This document shows positions 1 to 16,883 of a stretch of DNA of 64,000 nucleotides, piece by piece (within the stretch, counting starts at the first letter, position 1; every line of letters begins with the position of its first letter). The notes beneath the pieces are model-generated. The model did not search any database. It saw nothing but the letters and a program-made list of their open reading frames with translations, and was not told where the DNA came from. The stretch comes from Perca fluviatilis (lineage: Eukaryota > Chordata > Actinopteri > Perciformes > Percidae): NCBI RefSeq assembly GCF_010015445.1, contig NC_053112.1:4808886-4872885 (forward strand), read 5' to 3'. The translations under genes were made by a program, and so were the position numbers.

Positions 1-136
1 TTAGACAGATTTGTGAACAATATTTGAGAGAAATAGGCCTTTTGTGTACATAGAAAAAGTCTTAGATCTTTGAGTTCAGCTCATGAAAAGTGGGGGCAAA
101 AACAAGTGTCGCGTTGATAATTCTGTTCAGTATATG
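1..136. mobile_element. Right end of a non-autonomous DNA transposon
   Basis: These bases match the right terminal part of the element at 6843-7575 almost base for base. The rest of the element lies left of the window. Its edge also marks the left visible limit of duplication copy 1. The family is a common fish repeat with ends related to the start TATACTGAAC; I do not assign a superfamily. Confidence 0.55.
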
Positions 137-338
137 CATCGTGATTTTTTTCAACAGTTTTTTTTGTATCTAGAATGGGGGGGAAATTAGGGAGTGGGTT
201 GTCTTACATATTTTTGAGGGGGACAAACATATCTCTTCTAAATATTAGGAGGGATATAACCCCTGCACCCCCCTCATGCCATCCCCTCAGGCTGAACCCA
301 GCTTGTGTTTCCTGATTATTTTGTCTCTGTCCAACCAG

Positions 339-1974
339 CTGATCCTCCGAGGGGAGCAGTCACCGCCCAGCATGGAGGGGTTTTCAACCAACCCCAGTTT
401 AGCGGTGTTACCGTCGGAGGGAATCTAACGGTCCAAGTCACGCAGGGTAATGTTTCCACCCTTATGTTTCAGTTAATCAAATCAAATAAACATTTATGTT
501 TAACTATGTCCATGCTTAAAATGTAACCAACCAAGAGATGGTCTATGTTTTTTTCAGTCACAAACTCGAGCGTTTTGAGTGCTACCATGAGCAGAAAACA
601 CAAGACTTTCACCCAGGAAGCTAGCTAGTCGTGTCGACGTCTAAACTTAACCATCGTCGCCGCACGGCGCTCACTTTTCTGAAGGCTAAACTCGACTACA
701 ACGGCCGCTGAAACGACCGTCATCTTAACTCGCCTACACGATAGGCGGCAAAACCGCGAGTTAGGGCGCAGAGCAGAGAGGCAACGCGCTGAGCAGGAAC
801 CTTCTGTAATGGGTTGCGCTTTGAAAGGTCAGCGGCAGCGAGGTCAAAGTTGAAATTGTTTGAACTTCGAGCGCAGCGCACGGTGGAAATTTGGAGCGGT
901 GCGCGAAGCCAGGGGTAACGCAGCGCCTAGTTGAGCGTTTTGACCGCAGATAATGTGTAGGCGGCTGTACGGTGGTCTGTACTAGAGGGTGACACGGGAA
1001 TCAGTTGTCGCTCCCATCCCATCCCAGTCACTGAAGAAAATCCTGAGAGAAAGACTCCCGAATCCCGTCCCTCTCCCGTTTGGTTCCCTATGTTGTCTAA
1101 AGTTATCAGACTCTGTTGCCCCCCCTCTAGCATGTTTGGTTAATCGCGGTCAAATCACTCAGGTTCCCTCGGAAATTTAGGCTACACTATACATGGTATA
1201 TCACCGGCTTGTGAACAGCGGCTTGTGCTAGCCGCAGAGTAGCCTATCCACAACCGTATTGTGAGCTGTAAGTGGTACGAAGTGCCTTGCAATCTTTGGG
1301 GCGCACTCACCGCATTGCTGCGTAATTGTTTTAAGTTAATGTCCGGCTCCGTCCCGCTCCCGTTGATTTCTATGCTTGATCCGTCCCTATCACGTTACTG
1401 ACAGTGAAATTGACTCCCAGGAATACTGGAATACTGGAATATAGGAATACTATATCCCGCGGGAGTCCCGAAAAAATCTCAGCTAAACTCAACTGTCCTG
1501 TGACGTAATTTCGTAGGATATCTGGGCTGCATGCTTACACAAAAGGTGCTATATACAGTAAATAGTGTTGAGTTCTATGTATATGCTGTATGTATACTCA
1601 CGAACTAAACACAAGTTTTTTATCCTGGATGTCTTCTAGGTCCAGGTGCAGCAGGTCCACAGAGGAGCGTCCCAGCAGAGCACAGCGCCCCCGCTGACGA
1701 CAGCATCCCCGCCGATAAGAAACTGTTCTCAGTTCGGACACAGTTTGTAGGAAGAGTCTCTGAAGCTGTTCTGGACCAGCTTCTGGATAAACTGCTTGAG
1801 CATGAGATCATAAATGATGGTGAAATGCAGTTAATGAAAATTGAAGCCAGAGCAGAGAAAGCACGACAAGTGATCGACACGGTGCGACGGAAAGGAACTA
1901 AAGCCAGCTCGGTTGTGATCGCCGGTCTCCGTGAGGTGGATCCGTGTCTTTCCCGAGAGCTGAAACTACGCTGA
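339..1974 (+). CDS. CARD-only protein, copy 1 (first exon outside window)
   Basis: Two exons are visible: 339-446 and 1640-1974, joined in phase 1. The first encodes a 36-residue beta-rich motif with VTVGGN. The second encodes a Pro/Ala-rich linker and one CARD of the caspase-1 type (KKLFSVRTQFVGRV at its start, EKARQVIDTVRRKG, REVDPCLSREL at its end), then TGA. AATAAA follows at 2148. The product is short and has no caspase domain, like mammalian CARD-only proteins derived from CASP1. By analogy with copy 2 and the NLR gene, a short exon 1 with phase-1 donor should lie about 1.2 kb left of the window. CARDs form helical filaments that recruit caspase-1 or ASC; whether this one activates or blocks is unknown. 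The exon 2 protein sequence is identical to copy 2, and the CARD is nearly so. Confidence 0.72.
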
Positions 1975-2539
1975 AGCAAAGGCAGGAAACTGTGGACCAA
2001 TCTCTAAAATAACTTTCTATTAAAAGTTACTTACCAGACCGTCCTCACCCTGAAAACGGCCGCATAGGTCGATTGTGCAAGCAGATTATAACGACTCATA
2101 TTTACGTTTGTTGTTAGGCATCGACCTCTCTTGGAAGTTAGGTGATGAATAAAATCGTCAAATTCTGTTAGGAGGCGGGTTCGGTTGAGTCAAACAAACA
2201 CAGGACTTTCTCCCAGGAGACCAGGCTTTTAAAATGGTGCCGGTGCCTAAATGGTGCCTGAACAGATACTTAAAAAAATAGTGTAATAGGGTATATTACA
2301 ATAACTTTGAATGCACCAAGAGGCTTACTAGTTTCAAGTGAACACACCGTCTGTGTTGTTTTTCTGACAACGGCAGCAGCAGACGGTTACTTCCCGCTGT
2401 TAGAATCCTCTCCAGTGAAACACAGACACACTTTTACACCTTTTAGCTGTCAGCATTTTAACTGTGTTTACTCCAGCTGCTAGCTAACGCTAGGCTAACG
2501 TTACCTGCTGTCAAGTGTAGTGTTTACTATCGTCACGTG

Positions 2540-2574
2540 CACACACACACACACACATACACACACACACACAC
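2540..2574. repeat. CA microsatellite, interrupted
   Basis: A short CA run with one CATA interruption. The allelic position in copy 2 (10286-10413) has expanded to nearly four times this length since the duplication. Confidence 0.95.
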
Positions 2575-4693
2575 TTTGTGTAACGTCGGGGGTTAAAGAA
2601 ACAACAGGAAGTGAAACAAAGTTTCTCGTTCTCTAACAGAGTAGTTGTTGAGATGAACAGGATTCCTAAAAAAAACCATCCTGAAACACGCAGTGATGTT
2701 TTGAAGATGCAGAAAGTTTAGAACACAGGAGAATAATTACATGAAGAAAGACATTATACATCATAACTTGATGCATAATATTTCATCACAATGCCCCCAA
2801 AGTTTATCCTGGTTGACACCAGACCCTTCTCAGTTAGGAGATCAAATCTCATATTCGCCAGAAGTTCCTCAGGGCTTTCCCAGGCTACCCAAAGTTATAA
2901 TGTGTCCCCAAACAAAACCTACGGCTGAACTTAATCTCTGTTTCACAAAGTTAACTACTGTACGTGTTCAAAATGTCAAATTCAAACTTTTTTTCAACAA
3001 TTGGTTCTCTTTCCCGATATTTTTGTAACTTTTTTCCAAGTTTTTTTTCTAAGTTTTGTGTTACTTTTTCCGATGTTGTTGTAGATGTTTTTTGTTTTTT
3101 GTTTACATTATTGTCACGTTATTTTGTATAATTTGTTCTCCAAATGCTATAAAATTGAATAAACACCCAAATTCAATGGAAGTATTGAACTGATCGTTTA
3201 TTTTACTTATTAAGAGTGTTGTACGGATCCATCCATTTAACAATTTGGTTGAAAGAAACACACATTTGTGATACAGTAACTTTTTGAAAATAGGTCAAAT
3301 CTGACCCGAGGACAACAGGAGGGTTAAACCTGCGATCGTTACGTTAAAGCTACAGTGTGTAGTTTCTGTCTCCCCCAGGAGGAATTCTAAGTAATGCCAA
3401 GAACACTGTCGGCACGTCCACATGATACAAGCCTTCTGTGACAACAGCTGCTAGTAGCCAAGGAGGACACGGAGGATCATAAAAACATGATGGACTCTTC
3501 AGAAGAGGTCATTATCTTCACTCGAGTTGCTGCGCGGGAAAGTCGCCGGACGCCACGACACAGAGTTGTGTGGAGCTGATAGTCTTAATTAGCTTTGTAG
3601 CAACTCATTTGGCTTGAATGTAACTGACGTTTATTTATATCAAAAAGTTACGCACTAAAGCTTTAAATCGAACAGTCACACGTTTTAAATGTCATTAAAT
3701 GGCAACGAAGGGATCGCTCCTATTTGTGGTTTTAGGAGTCGTTGGCAGCGACGTATTCTGTCATTTAGGTATGAGGACGGGATGTTATTACGGTCATCAT
3801 GTTGTTGTGAATCTGTCTCATTCCACTCTGTGAAAACTGACCAAAGCCTCGCTCATCTGTTTTAATTTGTTACTTCCTGAAGATTAATCAGTGTGAAACT
3901 TCCTCTCCTCTGGTCCCTCTTTCTTATCTATCTTTCTTCAGATATTCACTCCCATTCAACTGGGCAGCTTCCATTTGCCTTTCTGTTGTACATCAAGACA
4001 TCAATTTATCAGATACAAAGCTCCACAGCTGTGGAGTTCATTGAACAGGTCACTGAAAACTTTAACTTCTCTGCCGGCCTTCAGGTCACAGTTAAAGGAG
4101 TTTGTAGAGGTTTAAAGAAATAGATCAAATACGAAGGGTTATTTCATTAATAGGAACAATTCTCTGTGAAGCTACCGGAGAAAAGCAACATTGTCAGAGC
4201 GCTCTCCCTTTTTCAAGCCATTACAACAGCATGTGGGCTCCATGCTGCATTCATGTACATCTCCGTAAACTAATGGTGCACTTTGCAAACTCTGACAAAC
4301 TCAAACTGTTGTTGTAAAGTACCCTTCTGCCAACTACTAGCTCTTACTGTGGCACTTCCGTTTCTGCTGAAAAGTAAATGTTTGAATCAAAAGTCAAATT
4401 GAATCGTGGATTTGGAGACTCGTGACACTCCTAATGAGTACACGCTCACACTATCAAAAGGTTATGTTCAGACTGCTGGCTAAAGTGGCCCAAATCTGAT
4501 GTCTTTTTTTTGCCTCCAACGGCGCCTTCCAGGCAGCTAACCCTAACCCTAAACATAACCATTGCTGCGCTGCCTGGGAGGAGACGTTGGGGGGCAAAAA
4601 ACACCAAAGACCTGACCAGGTCAGACTTCTTCAGTAGTAGCGTGTAGTGTGAACACTCAAATCTATCACAACCGGCTGCAGGACGTCCTGAAG

Positions 4694-5110
4694 AGTTGGT
4701 GTTACCGTATTTAAACTGCTGTGTAGAGGTTTGGGGTAACACATATCACAATTCAATGAAATCGTTAATTATACTTAAAAAAAGAGCAATAAGAATAATT
4801 CCTAAAACTAGATATTTGGAACACACCAATTCACTATTTTTACAGTCTAAAGCATTAAAATTACTTGACCTAGTTGAATTTCAAAAAGCTGTAATCATAT
4901 TCAAAGGGAGAAACAATTTATTGCCTGAAAGAGAGGGGGGCTATGACTTAAGGGGAAAGTCAAATTTTAAGACTCCCAGTTTTCACACTACAAGGAAAAG
5001 TTTCTGTCGGTCAGTGGCACTAAATTGTGGAATACACTAAGTAATGAATTAAAGCAATGTCCAAATATATTCCAATTTAAAAAGCCTAAATGGTCTCTGC
5101 TAAATAGTGC
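4694..5110 (+). pseudogene. LINE reverse transcriptase 3' fragment (L2/Rex-like)
   Basis: The reading frame from about 4696 contains LPYLNCCVEVWGNTYHNSM, KKRAIRII, EHTNSLF, KALKLLDLVEFQKA and NNLLPE. These are the hallmark blocks at the end of the reverse transcriptase of fish L2/CR1-type LINEs. The frame shifts near 5018, after which LWNTLSNELK and FQFKK can still be read. No endonuclease or 5' part is present. It is a dead fragment inserted after the hAT-like end at 4459. Confidence 0.75.
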
Positions 5111-5305
5111 GTGTATGTGCTAGCGCATGCGTGTGTGTGTGCGCGTGCGTGAGTGTGTGTGCCTGTGTGTGTTCCTTTTTTGGGGAGTGGGTTGTCGTTC
5201 ATAATTTTTGAGGAGGGACATATCTACTATGTTTTCTAAATATTGGGGGAGGGGAGGGGCGGGTTGTATCATTTCTAGTTTCCAACCTGCGTCTTTATTT
5301 CCCAG

Positions 5306-5466
5306 AATCCCCGGCGCTGTACGCTGTGAGCAACACGGTGACCTTCGACCTGAGCGAGGTGGCTCTGACCCAGCTGGTGCTGGACGGGGTCAAACTGCTC
5401 GTCGCCATGGGGATGAGGCTGGAGGGCGGCGGCGACATCGAAGAGCTCGTTCCTATACAGAAGTAG
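5306..5466 (+). CDS. Orphan terminal coding exon, product not recognised
   Basis: An acceptor (TTTATTTCCCAG) is followed by a frame in phase 1 that encodes 52 residues ending EELVPIQK and TAG. The core reads SNTVTFDLSEVALTQLV and VKLLVAMGMRLEGGG, with strong third-position G/C bias typical of real fish exons and unlike the AT-rich flanks. A 3' UTR with AATAAA at 5886-5891 follows. I do not recognise the family. No matching upstream exon was found between copy 1 CARD exon and this point, so either its gene starts left of the window and spans the CARD copy 1, or it is a relocated exon. It has no second copy in the window. Confidence 0.5.
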
Positions 5467-5885
5467 ATCTGGATGCTGATTGGCTGGAAACACAAAGTTA
5501 AATAAATACATTATTATAGAAACCAGCGACAAAAACTTGGGACTGAAATGTCGGAGTAAAATAGAATCAGAGAACGTCTCCAAATAATCGGCCATGTTGA
5601 TCTGTTAGGAAATCTGACAAATCCTTTGAAATACGTGTGAAAAACTTGACAAAAAGTGACAAAAACGTTTCAAACTCATATTTCTGTCATACTGATGTGT
5701 GATCTTTCTTTCATATATTAGCTATTACTGCATGGTTTTTATATTTTCATGAGGTTATATTTTCTATGTGTATATACAGTATATACTACTTCTACTACTC
5801 CTGTTTAAATGTTGAATCCGTATTGGAGTCTGTTTCCTGGTATCTTGTAATGACGTGTGTGTTGGTTGCTGATATTAAACTCTGT

Positions 5886-5891
5886 AATAAA
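5886..5891 (+). terminator. Poly(A) signal of the orphan terminal exon
   Basis: AATAAA lies 420 bases after the TAG at 5464-5466, followed by a T/G-rich stretch. It supports the view that 5306-5466 is a true last exon. Confidence 0.5.
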
Positions 5892-7068
5892 CATTGTCTT
5901 TGGGTTATGACTCTATTTATATGTAGTATATTCACACGCATGAAAAAACTTCCTAATAAAGAGGGCTGTAAAGGGCAGACTCGTGGCTTACAGTCAGATA
6001 TTCTGTACATCTGGAGGGACGAGAAGAGGAACTAACAGCTGTGCCAGATTTGTGCAAAAACAGAACGACTTCCTGCTCTCTGACGTCATCGAGGGCAGTC
6101 TGGGCGGGAGACGAGTTGAGAAGCAACTCTTCCGTGTATTCTTCTTACAGCGAGAGCAGCTGAGTGAAGGATTACAGAATGTGGAACTGGTTGAGAGGGG
6201 TTAGAGATCCAGAGACACCCCAGCGTGGTAAGATAGCTGCTCACTCTCCTAAATACCTATCACTGATTTATGTTTGCACACTCCGGCTTTAAAAAGGTGT
6301 CTGCCCCGTAACTTTCTCAGAGGAACTTGGCTATCTTGCTCTCTAAGACGGCAGCCATTTTAAGAGTTTTTAAGAGTTAAACCTGAAAGTGTTACGTTTA
6401 AAGGGTCACATTTTGAACTGGAGATTCAACTTTTGGTGCAACAGAACTAAACTAAATCTAGGTTCAGAGTAAAACTGATGTTTGACGATTAGTTTCTTAA
6501 TTGTGAGCTAGATTTAAAGCTGTAGTGCAACATGATTTAGAGTTAAAGCACCGTGTTGGGGCGACTCAGCCTTAGATAGAAACCTGAGAGAGAGAATGAA
6601 TTCTTTCCTCTGTGTTTAGCTCTGAAAGAACAACAGATGAGATTTACAGCCGACACGCCTCAACGTGTGTGATAAGGAAAGGGAATACCACACATAACAC
6701 ATAACAGGTCTCACCTCACAGAGACGGGATGAAAGTAGGTCACATCGGAGATTAATCTTTTACCTGACTAACATTAAAGGAACAATCCACCCAATAATTT
6801 AAAATTGGCCTTTGACGGGGTGGGGGGGGGATCGATTGACTTACACTGAACTAAATTATAAACGCAACATTTTTGTTTTTGCCTGTTGTTTTTCAGCATG
6901 AGCTGAGGACTTTTTCTATGTAGACAAAAGGCTTATTTCTCTCAAATATTCACAAATCTGTCTAAATCTGTTAGGGTTCCCCTCTCTCTCGCTCTCTCTC
7001 TCAACTCTGCAACCACTAACATCCTGCTTTTTTACTTTTATTTCTTTATTTTTCAACATGGTGCTGAA

Positions 7069-7071
<3 letters not shown>

Positions 7072-7143
<72 letters not shown>
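7072..7143. repeat. GT microsatellite
   Basis: An uninterrupted GT run of about 35 units, inside the transposon at 6843-7575. Confidence 0.97.
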
Positions 7144-7144
<1 letters not shown>

Positions 7145-7439
7145 ACATTGTGCATTATATTGATGTAGATTTGTGATCTGTCTTGTTAGTGTTGGATTTA
7201 AACTGTGCCCTGCCTGGGGCCTGCAGGTGTAAATTAGCCTAAGGCTAACTCTGGTACAATGCATCAAATGGCAACATTTATGTTAACATTTGTACATGGT
7301 CTCTAACAAATACAATTAATAAATTAATAAATCAATAAATAAATAAATAATCCTGCTGTCTAATCAGCATCTTGATATGTCACACCTGTGAGGTGGATGG
7401 ATTATCTCAGCAAAGGAGAAGAGCTCACTAACACAGATT

Positions 7440-12060
<4,621 letters not shown>

Positions 12061-12729
12061 CAGATTTAGACAACTTTCCATATGTGGTCCTGAATCAGAC
12101 CCAGGTCTGATTTATTTTCAATGTGGCCGCAGTGTGAACAATGGAGGAGGATTTGATGCGACTTTTACATCAATCTACATCGACATTTGTCACAATTATG
12201 CGCTGGCGGGAGTTAGCCCGAGACACAGACAGTAAAATTAAAAACTTTACCGAGATAATCAAAAGTTACACTTGATCTGAAAGTTTTGAATAAACAGTGT
12301 CTCTGTGAAGCTAGTCCCACCACTCCTGGCTTCGTCTCTGCATCCACACAGACCTCTGGAGTGAATTTGGAGCCATAACCCCGCAAAATGCCAAAATAGT
12401 CAATTTGTCTCTCTTTCTCTTCATTCTTCTCCTCCTCAGCACCTGCTCATTAATGTTACGGCTGCCATTACACAAACAAGTTTGAAGTAAAAGCCAAAAT
12501 GCTGACTTCCTCTATATCCTCTCTAACTTTAGTGCAGCAGCGTGCTGCGTCTGATGTCATTGGTATTGGTCTTTTGCACGCGCGGGTCAGTTCAAAACCG
12601 CAAACAGTTCACACTGGAATCTGATATAGGCCACGTTTTGAAAGGTCATGTGAACCAGCCAAACACAAAAATCAGATCTGAGCAAAAAATCTGAATTAAG
12701 CATTAAGACTTGCGGTGTGAACGTAGCCA

Positions 12730-14300
12730 AAGAAACACACAGGTTAATTTCTTCCATCAAGTCTTCCCAAAGACAAGATCAGCTGATATCAGAATGCTCA
12801 CTTAATAAAGAAGTCATTGAACAAACAGCGGCAGTGAAATGTTTCATCGTTGTGGTTTTTATTTAAAATGATCACGGCTACACTGGACTTCTGCTACGTT
12901 CCTGTTAATGACGAGCCCAACGAATCAGAGTCGGCTCCGATGGTACAAGTTAACTTGTTATCTTAAAGCTGAGGCGAAGGCTACTTTCAAGTAAGAGGCT
13001 CAGATTTACAGTCTTTCCCCACGTGACATGAAGGCAGCGTCACACGTCGTCGCCCTTCTCCGCCCTGTCGGACGGGGATGCGAGCGGGGTTTGCATTGTT
13101 TGATCCCTTCCTGGTTTTAAGTGCTACAACATACAGTGCAAAGTGTTCTCCGTTGCACGGTGAAACCTCTGGACCTCGACGCGGTACAGACAAGTAGAGC
13201 TAGTTAGTTAGACACTCCGTCCATTTGTGGGAACAACATTTCAAAATATACAGAAAAAAAAAAAAACTTAAAACCACAAACTGCTCATTTCTTCGGAGTC
13301 CCTTTGGGGACACGGGGAATTAGTTTCTTCTTGTGTGCATGAGATACTTTTCTCGTCAGGACGCTGTCACGGCATAACCCTAACCCTGGGAATAAACTTG
13401 ATGTATCATTACGTGTCTAGGAGATTCCAAGGTTTGCATATGAATCGAAAAAGCTGGCATTCGGCCGCCAGAGTGCAGGTGAAGTGGACGGCCCAGCTGT
13501 CCCATTTAAAGCTACGGGGCCCTATTTTAACGCTCTGAGCGCCTGGTGCAGGTGCGTTTAGGGAGTGTACGAATCCACTTTTGCTAGTTTGACGGCGAAA
13601 TAAAGGGTTGGTGTGTCGGGCGCCTGGTTCTAAAGGGTTGTACTTAGTGTCTTCATTAATCAGAGGTGTGTTTTGGGCGTAACATGCAATCAACCGATCA
13701 GAGATCAGCTCCCATTAATCAACCAATCAGAGATCATCTCCCATTCCCTTTAAAAGCCAGGCGCGTTTGGACCTTGGAGCATTGCTGATATGATGGAGGA
13801 TTTGCACCCTAATATTATTTGTAATCTTCTGCATGTGTGTGTGCTGCTGCACATCCCTGTGTGTGTAACAAGCACAGTGTGCATGCTGTGCATAACCCTA
13901 GGAGCATTTTCCTAATTTGGCTTACTTGTGCATCTGAAACTACAGAAACTTAACATTTGGGTTGCCAGGCCGCAGGTGAAATGAGCGGGTTTACTGGTCG
14001 TCCTCGGCTCTGCATTTCTTTGCTCCGTCATTTCGACCAGCCCTGTCCACGATACGGAACTCATCAGCGTTGACCGTTCATTTGTAGACATTAAAGAAAC
14101 GGACAAAACAGTAACACAACTTTGTGGGGATAAACAGGGGATTTGAACGTTCTCCGCCACGACACTCAGAAACATATGTCGCTTCTTCTCCAACTATGGC
14201 TGAATCGCAGTTCTCTTATTTTACATCTCCTCGCTCGAACTGGAAGTGGTTCTGGTCCTCCTACTTGAAGGCAGTCTCAAAGCTCTTATTCCTGCCCCGA
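12730..14300. other. Intergenic DNA downstream of mark1
   Basis: No gene is supported here. The stretch 12840-13330 is comparatively unique and holds, on the minus strand, an AATAAA near 12859, so it could be the far end of a long mark1 3' UTR; this is a guess. About 13510-13790 is a copy of the repeat that also opens the element at 28310-29062 (shared GAGCGCCTGGTGCAGGTG). Confidence 0.35.
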
Positions 14301-14825
14301 AGAGCTATGAGCGAGGATGGAGGAGAGATCTCTGAGGAGCTATGAGCGAGGATGGAGGAGAGATCTCTGAGGAGCTATGAGCGAGGATGGAGGAGGAATC
14401 TCTGAGGAGCTATGAGTGAGGATGGAGGAGGGATCTCTGAGGAGCTATGAGGGATGGAGGAGGGATCTCTGAGGAGCTATGAGTGAGGATGGAGGAGGGA
14501 TCTCTGAGGAGCTATAAGCGAGGATGGAGGAGGGATCTCTGAGGAGCTATGAGAGAGGATGGAGGAGGGATCTCTGAGGAGCTATGAGTGAGGATGGAGG
14601 AGGGATCTCTGAGGAGCTATGAGAGAGGATGGAGGAGGGATCTCTGAGGAGCTATGAGTGAGGATGGAGGAGGGATCTCTGAGGAGCTATGAGTGAGGAT
14701 GGAGGAGGGATCTCTGAGGAGCTATGAGAGAGGATGGAGGAGGGATCTCTGAGGAGCTATGCGAGAGGATGGAGGAGGGATCTCTGAGCGAGGATGGAGG
14801 AGGGATTTCTGAGGAGCTATGAGTG
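14301..14825. repeat. 35-bp minisatellite
   Basis: About 14-15 head-to-tail copies of a 35-bp unit containing GAGGAGCTATGAG, GAGGATGGAGGAGGG and ATCTCT. Some units are shortened. Open frames across it are repeat artefacts. Confidence 0.95.
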
Positions 14826-15535
14826 AGGATACAGAGCGCAGCCTTCCTGGAAGCCGTGCAGCTGAAGGAGTTGCTAACTTCACCCAAACAGCTGAAGAAT
14901 TCACACAACGCTTCAGAGGAAAGGACGTCTCATCCCTCTATAACACATTTTGTTTCCTCTCTCCTCCACCTCTCCCACGCTACCTCGGTGGGACAGACTA
15001 AGACAGAAGGAAGGGAGGCAAGTAAAGGAAACGTGGATGCAATTTAAGAGAACTAAGATTCAGCCTATTTCTCTACATTCTTCTTAACTTCTGCTTTGTA
15101 AGCTCAGATAACCCCCACCCACTGCAGCCTGGCAGCCAATAGGAACGATTGTGCCGTGACAACGTTAGCAGTACCTCGTTGGATTAGATTGGTTTCCTGT
15201 GAGCACGAGAAAGAAACAAATCCCCATGTCCCTTTAGTAGCTCCGTACATTTCCTCTGCTACAACTGACTGCATCAGAAATACAAAGCAGTACATTCAGA
15301 AGGCATTAAGTGGTGGAATACATACATAATTATCTACAGGGAAACAGCAATAAACAGGCTCAAAGGGCAATTCAGCAACTAGCTGACGAGAAACTCACTT
15401 TCTGCTCGAATTGTCCTTTAAGGATAAATCTGGTGATTTTCTACATTTCTCCTTTTGTCAACAAGGAAAGACTCAAACCAACAATGTATCCAACAAGTAC
15501 TGTGTGTAAGCTTTGCTGCTAATTACCCACTAGAG

Positions 15536-16030
15536 TAGGGCTGCACGATATGAGGAAATTATGTGATAACGTTGTTGGATATCGCCATAACGATATAGGA
15601 CTTGAGACCTGCTTGAATTACATTAATAACTGACTTGACTTTGACTTGAGACAGATGACTTGAAAGGACTTGACTTTTATTAATGTAACAGCCAGGCCAT
15701 ATTCTTTTACGTTTTGTTTTTGGAGCATCTTCATGCTATACGCACCACCCTGCCAAACTGCTAGGCAACCTTCCAGAGCGCGGCAGACCAGCCGAGGCAA
15801 ACATAAGAGGCAGCCGTCATGGAAGGGATTATGCCCCAAAATAGTGAAATTCAGATTTAAGGAGTTTGTAGTCGATGCTCGCTGTAAAAAAAAGAACAGC
15901 AGTGTGCAAGGATTGCAACTCCAAAATTACGGAGACGACAACCACAACATACAACTTCATCCGTCATTTCAAACAACACAAACAACGGTAGCTACGTGAA
16001 TGTGTCTTTTAGCCAACGTTAAGGTATGAC
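15536..16030 (+). pseudogene. hAT-like transposon relic with BED zinc finger
   Basis: The block starts GGGCTGCACGATATGAGG, typical of fish hAT-related repeats. Between about 15840 and 15990 an open frame reads FKEFVVDARCKKKNSSVCKDC and then YNFIRHFKQHKQR before TAG. The C-x2-C ... H-x4-H arrangement fits a BED-type zinc finger, the DNA-binding domain of hAT transposases. No catalytic part follows; the rest to 16300 is non-coding. Confidence 0.6.
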
Positions 16031-16883
16031 TTGACTTTTGACTTGCTTGACTTACAGCAGGGACTCGACTTGACATTCTTTATTCTCTACACAGGGACTT
16101 GAGACTTGCACATGTGTGACATACTCCCACCTCTGGTATTGAGAGAGGAAATAACAGAAAAATGAAATAGAAAAACACCAGACTGATCCTTTAAGTTGAA
16201 ACATGTGGATGCTCGATGGTTTGATGTTCAACAGCAACATAAACATGAAGTTTTATCTGCTGAAAGCTTTTGTAAAAGTAAGAAATAGTCATATTTTCAG
16301 CGTAAACAAAAACAAAGAATGTAGCCAGTGTGGATCAAATAAAAATCAGACTAATCAACACTGTACCTGCACGTATTCACCTGGACAGGTAAATCATAAA
16401 AACACATTCTGTTCTGTCAGCTGTAAATGTGTAAAAAAAAAAGTCTCACGGAGCGTTTAGAGTTTGTGTTTTTGAACCATCGACACCATCGACCGGAGCT
16501 CCGGTATTATTGCAGAAGTGTTAACGTGAGCCAGCACACGGGAGGTCAAAGGTCACAGGCAGCAAACAAACAACCAACCGCCAGGATGCAGCCACTTCCT
16601 GATTGTTCATCACACTTCATGACTCATTACCTCGACTGTAAGCTGTGCAACTCGACTGTGCAACTGGAAAACTTTAGACAACATACACAAACCTACACAA
16701 ACACCAGTCAGTTATTTTAAACCTGGACGCTATCTTCCCATGATCTGTGTCTAAGTGACTGCTACAGACAACAATCTTTGAATTTGGTCCAGTATTAATC
16801 AACAAGCTGTAATGTAACCCTACAGGACTAATGTTCAGCAGCAGTTTAGTGTCCACTAAACGTTCTGTTTTTGCCGCTGACAG

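Larger units (their letters stand above)
1..4660. repeat. Segmental duplication, copy 1
   Basis: This segment is a close direct copy of about 7440-12060. Shared landmarks in the same order are the transposon end, the beta-rich exon (339 / 7776), the CARD exon (1640 / 9106), the AATAAA signal (2148 / 9594), a CA run (2540 / 10286) and a hAT-like end (4459 / 11961). Copy 1 carries a private stretch near 3310-4010. Copy 2 has a private insertion near 10683-11010 and a much longer CA run. About 2155-4690 holds no gene that I can support. Confidence 0.85.

Noticed and set aside
541..625. Counterpart of the NLR linker exon (57165) in the CARD genes
   Set aside because: After the acceptor-like TTTTTTTCAG the phase-1 frame meets TAG within 23 codons in copy 1 and sooner in copy 2, so splicing straight to the CARD exon is the only open path.
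3893..4123. Open frame with a signal-peptide-like start (MKLPLLWSLFLIYLSS)
   Set aside because: Only the last 110 bases are conserved in the paralogous copy (11530-11632), and the frame upstream is not; no splice signals or 3' support.
4540..4556. Telomere-like CCCTAACCCTAA
   Set aside because: Only two units plus a degenerate one (AACCCTAACCCTAAACATAACC); not an interstitial telomere array. A similar two-unit match at 13376 is equally short.
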